A DNA stretch of 64,000 nucleotides from Ditylenchus dipsaci. Its lineage: Eukaryota; Nematoda; Chromadorea; Rhabditida; Anguinidae. The number at the start of each line of letters is the position of its first letter. The stretch's first letter is position 1. Below the pieces are notes generated by a model, which did no database searches, was not told where the DNA came from, and saw nothing but the letters and a program-made list of their open reading frames with translations. The stretch lies in the NCBI GenBank assembly GCA_004194705.1, contig SADC01000089.1, positions 62,001-126,000 of the forward strand, read 5' to 3'. Made by a program: the position numbers and the translations under genes. Positions 55,715 through 64,000 of this stretch are shown in pieces.

Positions 55715-57306
55715 TCAGAAATAAAAGAAAATACCGAAAATCATTGCAGAGAAGCGCTTCATAAATTTGTCTCGTCCCCAGTTCATCTTTTTCATCCAAT
55801 CCATAAATTGGCTATAGAAGGTACTGAAGCATTGGTTGGCAAAGTAGTAGAACCTTTTGCCATCTTCTTGAAAAGTTCCATCGGCTTGTGAAACAAGTTT
55901 CTCAGACATGGTGAGGCATCCATCTATAGAACATTCACCAGGAAATTTTTCGACCACTGCAGCTATAGCATCAAGTCCTCCATTTGTACCTTTGAAGATC
56001 AGTCGCGAAAATGGGAAGGTGAAATTGAGAGCTGCATCTTTCATTTTGAATGTCAAATCGAATTTGATTTGTTTCCAAAGACCTTGGCCGATAATTATTG
56101 GGTCGGCAAAGATCCGTCAAGAACCAGGAATTCTCCACTATTTTGATCTTGCCAATTTTGAAGACTCCCTAAAAACAATATTTTGAAACGTACATCCAAG
56201 TTTTATTTTACACAATCGAAAAATTCGAGTTTAAGACACCCTAGAAACTGGCTAAATTGATCTTTTGAATCGAGTGTGATTTCATTACAAATTTCGATGA
56301 AAAAATTTTGATGACCCTAAATGCGTGTCTTTTTATCATGCTTCGACTGTAGAAGGTGTTTTTTCATAAGAACCTGTTTTTAATAGTTTCTACTCTAAAT
56401 TCTGCTTTTAAAATACTGACTTCACTGTCAAATTTCAAGTTCCAATTAAGACAATAAACATTCGAATACTGAATTTCGAGTTCATTTGATATTTAAATTT
56501 TTATGGTCTTGAACGGAATTTGAAAATTGACAGTGACTTTAATATTTTACAAGCAGTTTAAACAGTAAATAGACTGGGTTAAGTTTTATAAATTCAATGA
56601 AATTCATAATACAGCTCTCGTTATATTTTTTTCAGCCATCGTATTCAGCATGAAATTCTGCATCAAATGCACAATTTAGTTCACGCGGCATTCCCTGTGT
56701 CTTCTCTAACAAAAACTTGCTCTGACTATGCAGCGTGCATCTTCGATCCTCTCTTGTAAAGCTTTGCTACTCTTGGGACACAGTATGTCATCACCTCAAG
56801 GTTCAATCTTCTAGCAGTCTAAAAAACTTAATTTGATCCGTGAATTAAAATAATCAAAGGACCATAGTTTTCGCGCGCAGCGAAATGCGTAAAATTTGAA
56901 TTGGCGGGGGAAAGTTCTCTTTCGTCTCTCACTATACTCTAATGAGTCATTTCGAACAACTCTAAAAAGTATAGTGAGAGATAAAAGAGAAGTGTCCTCC
57001 GCCAATTCAAATTTTGCGCATGCCGCTGCGCGCAAAAACTATGGTCCTTCAAGTATAGTTATCGGAAGTTTGATAAAAATTGAAAAATCAACAGAAATGT
57101 AATTTAGTAATTTGCTAAATGCTTACCTTAATGTCGCAGCAAGAGTATTGGGCATCCTTGTCAATGATGTATTTAATACACTTTGATGTCTTGTGGGTCT
57201 TTTTATTCTTCAGCACTGCCCAAAATGGAGACTTCTTGCTATCTTTGTAAGCTTTGGAAAACGTGTTGGCGTCTTCAATGTCGGAGTCATAGTTTCTGGT
57301 GGTCAT
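55715..57306 (-). CDS. unknown two-exon protein, about 210 aa
   Basis: Exon 57306-57127 (MTTRNYDSDIEDANTFSKAY to CCDIK, donor GTAAGC) joins in phase to exon 56168-55715 (acceptor TTTTTAG; GVFKIGKIKIVENSWFLTD), which after a one-base slip near 56105-56112 continues FADPIIIGQGLWKQIKFDLT to KRFSAMIFGIFFYF and stop. A TTTCAG lies 20 bases before the ATG. The C-terminus ends in a short hydrophobic tail. No signal peptide, and no domain I recognise. Intron 1 holds a TTAA-type MITE and a foldback. Real coding is supported by the phase-matched splice and about 110 uninterrupted codons. Confidence 0.6.
56390..56575. repeat. foldback of the AAGACAATAAA family
   Basis: TTTCAAGTTCCAATTAAGAC and the complement GTCTTGAACGGAATTTGAAA. 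Related to 14.8 kb and 24.0 kb. Confidence 0.55.
56857..57048. mobile_element. TTAA-type palindromic MITE, 192 bp, uninterrupted
   Basis: AGGACCATAGTTTTCGCGCG and GCGCAAAAACTATGGTCCT between TCAA duplications. Same family as the split copy at 15346-20149 and as 60661-60854. Confidence 0.88.
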
Positions 57307-57749
57307 TTTGAAATGATTTCTGATGATCTGAAAAGTATTAGTTGTAAATTGTAAATTTTTAAGTTTTTCCTTCGTATCATGTTAGAATTTTAATTCACAG
57401 CAATTCTGGTCATAAAGTTCATTTTGTTTGAAGAACCATAGCTTTTGAGTGCAGCGGCATTTTCGAAAAAAAATTGAGTTGGTGAGAGATACTTTTTTTA
57501 CTCCTTAAATGCTGAAAAGTTTTTGAATTATTTTGTTTTGCATTTAAAACTGAAGGCTTCGAGATTGTAATTAAATCCAAATATATTTGATGTGTTAGCC
57601 GACTCTCACTGAATCATAATCCTCTAACAGTGTAAGGTTTTTTTGGACTGAGACATGAAATTTTAATTTTAAATGCAAGTAAAAAACATATCGGAGTGTA
57701 GAAGCATCTCTCGCCAATCCGAATTTCGGGAATTCCGCTGCGTGCAAAG
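57307..57749. other. upstream of unknown gene, nothing clear
   Basis: Around 57430-57480 GAACCATAGCTTTTGAGTGC resembles one end of the TTAA-type MITE. No gene. Confidence 0.35.
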
Positions 57750-58195
57750 AGTGAAGGCACATTCACAGTGACTGTCGACCTGAGTGTGAGATTTGGAGTG
57801 TTTTTAACGCGGAATAGCTGTAATTTTTTATTGTCCAAAAAATTTTTTCGATGGTACAATTTTGTAACTAAGGTTCAGGGATTTAAAATGAGATATTGAA
57901 AAGCAACATCTGAAATAAAAAATTGGGGTAAAAATGCGTAGGTCCATGCTCAAGTCGACACTAGAAGTGTGTGGTCCTGAAGGAGTGTGTGCCTGATTGC
58001 GGACCCAAGTATTTTCATCCCAATTTTTTCATCAGATGTTGCTTGTCAATAGCTCATTTTGAAACCTGAATCTTAGCTACAAAATAGTACAAACAATTAG
58101 AAAAAGTTGAGAAAAAAATAGAGCTCTTCCCGCGTTAAAAACTCCAAAATCTCACATTCAGGTCGACACTCATTGTGCGCGTGCCTGAAGGTTTT
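57750..58195. repeat. foldback, 445 bp
   Basis: GACTGTCGACCTGAGTGTGA and TCACATTCAGGTCGACACTC are complementary, as are the inner TTTTTAACGCGGAA and CCGCGTTAAAAA. Confidence 0.75.
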
Positions 58196-58207
58196 AACAC
58201 ATCACAT

Positions 58208-58480
58208 GCCTCAATTTAAACTTTTTTAAATTTTCGACTATCACCCTTTTAAAAATATTTTTAGTCAAAACCTTCCTATGGTTTTTCTGACTCGGGATGA
58301 ACACCCACTCATTCTGATTCAGATTTTGCGCCACCGTTAACTGTTGAGTTGCTCGTATATTATACCAGAAATCCCACAGTTATTAACGCACTGTTATCGA
58401 CGCGGCAAAATCTGACTCAGGATGAGTGGGTGTTCATGCTGAGTCGAGAAAAATTAAAAGTTTAAATTGAGGCGTGTTAT
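58208..58480. repeat. foldback, 270 bp
   Basis: GCCTCAATTTAAACTTTTTT and AAAAGTTTAAATTGAGGCGT; inner GATGAACACCCACTCATTCT and GGATGAGTGGGTGTTCATGC. Confidence 0.8.
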
Positions 58481-58734
58481 ATATGACTTTAAAAAATCTC
58501 ACAGTGTACCAAGGATAGAGTTGACAGTTACCGTATTTCCTCTAATTAACCCCCCCCCCCTCTTTTTGACTAGAACTTCAGAGTTAGGACCATTTTTGTT
58601 TTACAATTTACATTTACACCACAAAAAGCCCGCCGCCAGGGGTGCCGGTTATAATGACTGTAACGCCTTGGTAAATGTATAATGCAATTTACCACCCTAG
58701 TAGCGAATACCCGCTTTTCATACATTTTTCTTTA

Positions 58735-59647
58735 TGGCTTGTTCACGTTTTTCGAGTTAGAGTTCGAGTTAGAGTTCGGGTTTTTGGTTACGTGAACACC
58801 TCTGATCCGAACTCTAACTCTAACTCGAGGGTGTTCACGTACCTCGAGTTCGAGGTCGAGTCTGAGGTCAAAATTGAAAGTGTTCATGTAGTTTGTGTTA
58901 CTGTTTATGTATATTTTTTATTATTTTTCTCATGACGACGACCATAAAAATGCAAGTTTATGAAAGAAAGTTACTTAAATTGCTACATCAAGATTAATTA
59001 AATCATCTGCTTTTGAAAGTCAACATTTCCAATGCCATTAAAAACACAACAAGCTTTGTTCTGATGTCTTTCGCACTACCACTGCTTTCTTCTTCTGCTT
59101 GTCCACCATCACGTCCTCTCCGAGATCTAGAGATTGCGGCGTCCCCTCCACATCCACTTCTTCATTCATCTCTTGTCTGAGAAAGTTGAGGAGCACGCAA
59201 ATGGCCCACACAATATGGTCGGCTGTTTCATGGAGCACTCAATTGGTTTAAGCAAGATCCTCCACTTCATGGCCATTATTCCGAAAGTGTTTTCGATACG
59301 GTTGCGTGCTCGGCTGATTCGGTAGTTGTATATACGCTCATCGTGGTATCGAAGCACGAGGAATAAATAAAAAGCAATAAAAGCAAGGTAAAAAAAGTGT
59401 TGTAACTTAATCCATAATTATTAATCTTAACGTAATCTGAATAAACAATAATAAACAATAATAAAAAATATACATAAACAGTAACACAAACTATATGAAC
59501 AATTTCAATTTTGACCTCAGACTTGAACTGGAACTCGAGGTATGTGAACACCCTCGAGTTAGAGTTCGGGTTTTTGGTTACATGAACACCTCTTACCCGA
59601 ACTCTAACTTTAACTCGAACTCTAACTCGAACAAGGTGAACAAGCCA
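58735..59647 (-). mobile_element. PIF/Harbinger deletion derivative, TTA target site
   Basis: TGGCTTGTTCACGTTTTTCG at the left and AGGTGAACAAGCCA at the right are flanked by TTA (58732-58734, 59648-59650). Inverted repeats are about 190 bp and full of CGAGTTAGAGTTCG words. Only the C-terminal part of a transposase is left inside. Confidence 0.92.
59038..59357 (-). pseudogene. PIF/Harbinger transposase C-terminal fragment
   Basis: Reads [20 protein letters not shown], then [17 protein letters not shown], the conserved region with the catalytic Glu (RIENTFG). After a one-base slip (ATGAAA where ATGAAAA is needed) it continues [20 protein letters not shown] to SEQSLLCF. The two catalytic Asp regions are absent. 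Distinct from the 36-kb nuclease. Confidence 0.85.
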
Positions 59648-59666
59648 TTAGAAAAACATATTAAAC

Positions 59667-60180
59667 CAGGGCTTCGAATCGTCTTTTTTAAAAAGATTTG
59701 TCCTATTTTTCGGCACCCCAAATCTTTTTTTATTTTTTAAAATTCAGTCAAAATCTTTTTTTTTCGCTTCAAAATGGCAATAAGCACTGGATAAAATGAC
59801 TAGGGAATCGAACGTTCGACTTCGAACCGAACGTTCGTTCGAAAATTTCCAACTCGAATTTCGAACCGAACGTTCGATTCGAAATATATCGAATTTCTTG
59901 CCAAATACTTTCAGTGAGAACTTAGAAAGACGAAAAAGATTCGACCAAAACATGCGCAGCATCATAAAAAGGCATCGAAAATGGGTTGGGCTCGTTTTGA
60001 AGTTCAAATTCGAAAAAAGCCAAAATTTTCAAATCGAACGTTCGAAAATTTTCAAACTCGAACTTCGAATCGAACCGAACGTTCGAAAATTTCGAACGTT
60101 TGACAACCCTAAAAATGACCCTTAAAATGTCCTTTTTTTACCCAAATGTCCTTTTTTGAAATTTTTCATTCGGAGCCCTG
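59667..60180. mobile_element. hAT-type MITE containing a second hAT MITE
   Basis: CAGGGCTTCGAATCGTC at the left and CGGAGCCCTG at the right, flanked by TATTAAAC (59659-59666, 60181-60188). Relative without insert at 22050-22262. Confidence 0.9.
59801..60111. mobile_element. inner hAT-type MITE (TTCGAACG words)
   Basis: TAGGGAATCGAACGTTCGAC to CGTTTGACAACCCTA, flanked by AAAATGAC (59793-59800, 60112-60119). Same family as 54963-55327 with a shorter left end. The relative at 22 kb shows the unoccupied AAAATGACC site. Confidence 0.93.
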
Positions 60181-60188
60181 TATTAAAC

Positions 60189-60656
60189 AGTACCCAAATA
60201 AATGTCCCAGACCATAGAAAAAGTGCGTTATAGATTTTTTAGCACCGGCATATATACGCTGACCTTCCCTGAGCTTTAGCCTAAAAGCCTAAGCTTAGAA
60301 ATGTACACCTTATCTAAATTAAGGCAAAATGACCGTCTAAGTAGTGTATCATTCCATATAGAAATCCATAGTAAGTAACTCAAAATTTGAAAACAAGTAC
60401 AATTCGGTTATTTTTTGTGATATCCAGTGCTTATTGATTTGTGAGCACTAAAAAAAATATTTTGACTTGAAACTTCGAAAATAAAAAAGATTTTGAATAC
60501 TAAAAAAAGTTTGATCTTTTTAAAAAGTACAGCTAGGTATCCTGCAGTAGTCCTTTTTAGGCAACTACCATATTTACTCTATTAACTCCCCACCCTCTTA
60601 TAACTTTGTACCCCTCGCTTGTTTGATTAGGATTTCAGAGTTAGGGCCATTTTTGA
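60189..60656. other. spacer with 3461-type MITE half at 60568
   Basis: TACCATATTTACTCTATTAA, then GATTAGGATTTCAGAGTTAG, matches the first half of the 3461 MITE. No gene. Confidence 0.4.
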
Positions 60657-60660
60657 TTAA

Positions 60661-60854
60661 AGGACCATACTTTTTGATGCAAATGGAAATTTGGCAAATT
60701 CAAATGCGCGCGGGACACTTCTTTTTTGCCTCGCATTCTACTCTTTGGAGTTATTTCGAGCGATCGAAAAAGAGTACAGCTAGAGACAAAAGAAAAGTGT
60801 CCCGCGCGCATTTGAATTTACCGAATTCTCATTTGCATCAACAAGTATGGTCCT
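60661..60854. mobile_element. TTAA-type palindromic MITE, 194 bp
   Basis: AGGACCATACTTTTTGATGC and GCATCAACAAGTATGGTCCT between exact TTAA copies. Inner AATGCGCGCGGGACACTTCT and complement. Confidence 0.92.
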
Positions 60855-60944
60855 TTAAAGGGCATACCAGCGCGTTACACGTCAATTTCAAATTTGCAAA
60901 AGGCGGGGACCAGCAATATTCAAACGAGAATTATCTTTAAATGC

Positions 60945-61670
60945 AAATTTCGGCGCTACTAGCGAATACCCCCCCCCCCCAACAAATTTTTTTTCAAAAT
61001 CAGGTTTTAACCATTTCTAAGTAATTCTTATGCTCTGAAAACGATTAAAAAGGTGTTTTCGGGCATTTTCTGGCCTAAAAAGTTGATCTTTGAAAAAAAA
61101 AAATTTTTGACCAAAATTCGACTTTTTGCCTTGGGGGACCAAGGTAAACCACCTAAAAAATGGTACCTAGAGTCCTAAAAAGATGGAATTTGAACATAGT
61201 TTTGTTAGCTGGGGCCTACCGCATAAAGAAACTCTGGTATGCATGCTTTTTCATGCATCCAGAGTCACTTTCGAGTGATTTGTGTCTAAGGTATGTGGGT
61301 GTGCGCATCTCAACTCCAAGCCCCAAGCCCCCTGCGCCCCCTTCGGGGCGCAGGGGGCTTGAGAGTTAGAGATGCGCGCACTCACTTACCTTAGACATAA
61401 TTCCGAGCAACACTCTTGATCATAAAATGCATAAAGAGACTCTTTTTGCCTAGCTCCAGTGACAAAACGAGGTAGAATACCTTGGTCCCCCAAGGCAAAA
61501 AGTCGAATTTTGGTCAAAAATTTTTTTTTCCAAAAATCAACTTTTTAGGCCAGAAAACGTCGGAAAACAACTTTTTTTATCGTTTTCAGCGCATAAGAAT
61601 TACTTAGAAATGGTTAAAACCTGATTTTGAAAAAATTTGTTGGGGGGGGGGTATTCGCTAGTAGGGTCCA
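60945..61670. repeat. foldback MITE with poly-C/G ends and hairpin core, complete copy
   Basis: GGCGCTACTAGCGAATA plus C13 at the left; G10 plus TATTCGCTAGTAGGGTCC at the right. Arms (CTTTTTGCCTTGGGGGACCA and complement) surround the GTCTAAGGTATGTGGG hairpin at 61287-61400. This copy shows that the poly-C-ended arms and the hairpin are one nested unit. Confidence 0.88.
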
Positions 61671-61721
61671 AATTTGTTATTCTGTGAACAGCAACAAGTT
61701 AGGAAAAGTAAAGAGTCAGTC

Positions 61722-61796
61722 TAGGGACATAAGTAGCTCAGTGGTAGTGTGCTGATATAGTCCGAACGTGGTCGAGTTCGATTCCAACACGAAGCA
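61722..61796 (+). repeat. tRNA-like sequence
   Basis: AAGTAGCTCAGTGGTAGTGT is a good A-box and D-arm, and GTCGAGTTCGATTCCAACAC a good B-box. The acceptor ends do not pair well, so I call it a SINE head or pseudo-tRNA. Confidence 0.45.
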
Positions 61797-61822
61797 TATT
61801 TTTTTGTATAAAGTTACAAATT

Positions 61823-63435
61823 TGTAGGGTTGGCGGTTCGGGTACCCGTTTTCGAGTAATTGGAACCGAAATCCGGTTTTTTTCGGGTATCGGTTCGATT
61901 CGGGTACCCGAAAATTTCGGGTATCGGTTCGGTACGGGTACCCGAAAGTTTCGGGTTTCGGGTATCGGTTCGGGTACCCGAAATTTCGGGTTTCGGGTAT
62001 CTGAAAGTCGGAGACACGATTTCAAATAGTGGGATCAAACATTCACAACAATTTATTGGTTTGTGTCAGACTGAAAATCTTTTATGCATTTCTATTTTTA
62101 TTTAATTACTGTCACACTTTCAAAAAGTCTTAACTCTATTATGTAGAGCTGCGACCAGGGCTGTAAAAACATCCGGAAGATACATCCGGATGTGATGTAT
62201 ACATCCGAAACATCCACATCCGGCGGATGTGGATGTTGGATGTCAAACATTTTTGGGTCGGATGTTGGATGTGGATGTCAATAAATTTTCAGGTCGGATG
62301 TCAGCGGATCTTTTCATTGATTTTACATGGATTTTTCGGATGTTTTCGGATGTTTCGGATGTCAAAAAATTTCACATCCGGATGTAGGATGTGGATGTTG
62401 GATGTCAAAAATTTTTGGGTCGGATGTCGGATGTGGATGTCAAAACATTTTTAGGCCGGATGTGGATGTGGATGTGGATGTAGGATGTCAAAAATAAAAA
62501 ATTTACAGCCCTGGCTGCGACTCTAGTTTCTAATGAGATATCATTTGATGCATCATCTCGGGTTTGGTTTTGACTCCAAATTCGTCCAAGTTAACCAACT
62601 TCAGAGGTCCGGAAACCCCGAGCTGCAATCGATATTGCGGACATAATTGATGCCATAAGATGCAGTTTATTGTGGAGATTCTGAAACAAATTATGAAACA
62701 AAGTATAGTACTTTATTTTTTCGTGCCTCGAGTCCGTCACGGGTAAAATGCCAAATTTCGAAAAAAATGCGTGACCGAAAATTCGTAATTTTGTTTAAAA
62801 TTGGCCAAAAGTTAAATTGTTTGCAATAGTTTGGTGAATTTTCACAGCCATCTTGTAGAGCTGTTCACGCCGAGTCGAATGAGCTCAAACATGCATATAA
62901 GCATGACACAAGCAGTCCACTTCTGTGCATTTTAAAAAAGAATGTCATTTTTGATTTTTAAAATAATCGCTTCACTACAATAGGCCATAACTCAAAAAAT
63001 TACGCGAAAATCGATGTCGACGCTCGAGAACATATTGTTCAGCATTAAATTTGAAGTCGTTTTGGTATGTACTATGTACGATAGAAAGAAAGTCACAAAA
63101 ATCAAGGTGCCACGAAAACCTTCAAAATTACAGATTATGCCTTTTAAAAATTTTTGAAAAAGGTGGAAATTTTCAATCTAATTAAGCAAAAAAAATTTGT
63201 GCTAAAAAAGTTTATTGGCGCCAAAAAAATATATCGCTTAAAAGAATGTTGAAAAGTGAAGTAACCAACTTCATAGTTGACAGCGTGTATGCAGGAAGCC
63301 TGTTTCTGTAAATTCGGTTTTTTCGGATATCGGTTCGGGTACCCGAAAATTTCGAGTTTCGGGTATCGGTACGGGTACCCGAAAGTTTCGGGTTTCGGTT
63401 CGGTTCGGGTACCCGAAAATTTCGAGTGCCCGCCA
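61823..63435. mobile_element. hAT-like element with GGGTACCCGAAA ends (boundaries tentative)
   Basis: TAGGGTTGGCGGTTCGGGTA at the left and GTGCCCGCCAAGGA at the right are imperfect complements. About 170 and 130 bases at the ends are made of TTCGGGTACCCGAAA words. Flanking 8-mers match only partly, so the duplication is uncertain. The interior contains the hAT MITE at 62156-62513 and AT-rich DNA. Confidence 0.6.
62156..62513. mobile_element. hAT-type MITE (GGATGTGGATGT words), 8-bp TSD
   Basis: CAGGGCTGTAAAAACATCCG at the left and TTTACAGCCCTG at the right, flanked by GCTGCGAC (62148-62155, 62514-62521). Nearly the whole element is GGATGT words. Confidence 0.93.
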
Positions 63436-63440
63436 AGGAC

Positions 63441-63650
63441 AAATCTTTTTTTTTGCTGCAAAAAGATTTTTTTTTTGCTGCAAAAAGTCTTTTTTCGCTG
63501 CAAAAAGACTTTTTTTTGCTGAAATCGGCTTTTTTGGTCCAAACTATTTTTAGCTGTAATTTTGCGTGCGGTCAATTGCTCCACGATCAATTGATCCACG
63601 GTCAATTGGTCCACAGGTCAATTCGTCCACAAAATTATTTTCAAATTAAT
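63441..63650. repeat. two adjacent short tandem arrays
   Basis: 63450-63525: about four units of TTTTTTGCTGCAAAAAG. 63565-63630: four units of GTCAATTGNTCCACNG. Neither is flanked by inverted repeats that I can see. The 156-aa minus frame here is built from the arrays. Confidence 0.7.
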
Positions 63651-63820
63651 CTTTTTTGTCTTGTGAAGAACTTCTTTTTATTTTAACAGTTTTTCGATAA
63701 TTCAGCCTTAACCCTACTGGTTAATCCACGCACCAACCAAACCAAGTGGTCATCCTTTGTTGTTAAATTATTTTTTATGTTTTTCGGGTTCTATTACCTG
63801 TTTTTTACACTAATTCGAAC

Positions 63821-64000
63821 ATTCTAAAGAGGGTTTGATAATAGTAAAATTCCATTTTGTGGGGTAATTTATAGTTTCGTTAAAATTGCTGGAATGACCC
63901 TGAAAGCTGAACTGGTGTTAAGGTAGTAGTACGGTACTAGTACCAAGGCATTGACCAGGTACCGGTACCATTTTACCACTATCAAACCATCTTCAGCATG
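63821..64000. mobile_element. palindromic MITE of the GATGGTTTGATA family, reaching the window end
   Basis: GGGTTTGATAATAGTAAAAT on the left and TACCACTATCAAACCATCTTC on the right, the last base of the window being the end of CAGCATG. Family of 25222-25400, with a different middle. Confidence 0.6.

Noticed and set aside
58675..59740. Frames rich in VRVRVRV and NSNSN
   Set aside because: Direct translation of CGAGTTAGAG words in the PIF terminal repeats.
61823..63435. Exact 8-bp duplication for the GGGTACCC element
   Set aside because: CAAATTTG and CAAATCTT agree only in part, so I list the element with tentative borders and claim no duplication.
63144..63614. 156-aa minus-strand frame
   Set aside because: Built from GCTGCAAAAAG and GTCAATTG tandem arrays and hAT GGTACCC words.

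Overview
The window is nuclear DNA of a small-intron animal, most likely a nematode. Spliceosomal introns are mostly 43-60 nt where no transposon sits in them. The only host gene that reads intact end to end is NEDD8, and its sequence is closest to nematode NEDD8 as I know the family (ELD after the first strand, triple Pro before QQRLIF). Other host genes are a nuclear receptor with a nematode-style divergent zinc module, a GH25-type lysozyme of the kind common in nematodes, a type I DnaJ (DNAJA) gene, a short unknown protein, and a possible membrane protein. No prokaryotic operon, promoter or Shine-Dalgarno structure is present. The species cannot be fixed from sequence alone.

Layout. 0-3 kb: the 5' part of a GH25 lysozyme gene on the minus strand, with a transposon-filled intron. 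3-8 kb: foldback MITEs, a two-copy repeat carrying a small ORF, a tRNA-derived SINE, and a GC-rich hAT element with an exact 8-bp target duplication. 8.2-23.3 kb: a nuclear receptor transcription unit on the plus strand. Its introns hold a 2.1-kb giant foldback, a hAT MITE and a nest at least three transposons deep (15.3-20.2 kb). That nest includes a complete mariner whose transposase has four spliceosomal introns. 23.5-34 kb: repeats, foldbacks, tRNA-like promoter modules and a possible multi-exon membrane protein gene. 34.8-35.7 kb: nested pogo-like MITEs and a foldback. 36.0-38.5 kb: a near-complete PIF/Harbinger element. 38.7-39.4 kb: hAT-type MITEs. 39.9-41.3 kb: NEDD8, five exons. 41.3-46.5 kb: MITEs. 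46.5-51.8 kb: a DNAJA gene on the minus strand, nine exons, with an in-frame 24-bp tandem array that a hAT element has entered, and an internally deleted mariner in intron 1. 52-58.5 kb: TTAA-type MITEs, a hAT MITE and an unknown two-exon gene. 58.7-64 kb: a PIF/Harbinger deletion derivative, hAT-in-hAT nests, foldbacks and more hAT-like elements.

Most of the DNA is transposons, and most of those are non-autonomous cut-and-paste elements. I could fix exact target-site duplications for many: TA (mariner, pogo-like), 8 bp (hAT), TTAA (piggyBac- or Kolobok-like), 3 bp (PIF/Harbinger) and 10 bp (one unclassified or MULE-like element). The recurring design is a terminal inverted repeat followed by arrays of a short family-specific word in opposite orientation at the two ends.

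Caveat: several coding regions, both host and transposon, are broken only by one-base length changes, most of them in short homopolymers. This may be unpolished long-read assembly error rather than gene decay, and it affects every protein-level statement here.
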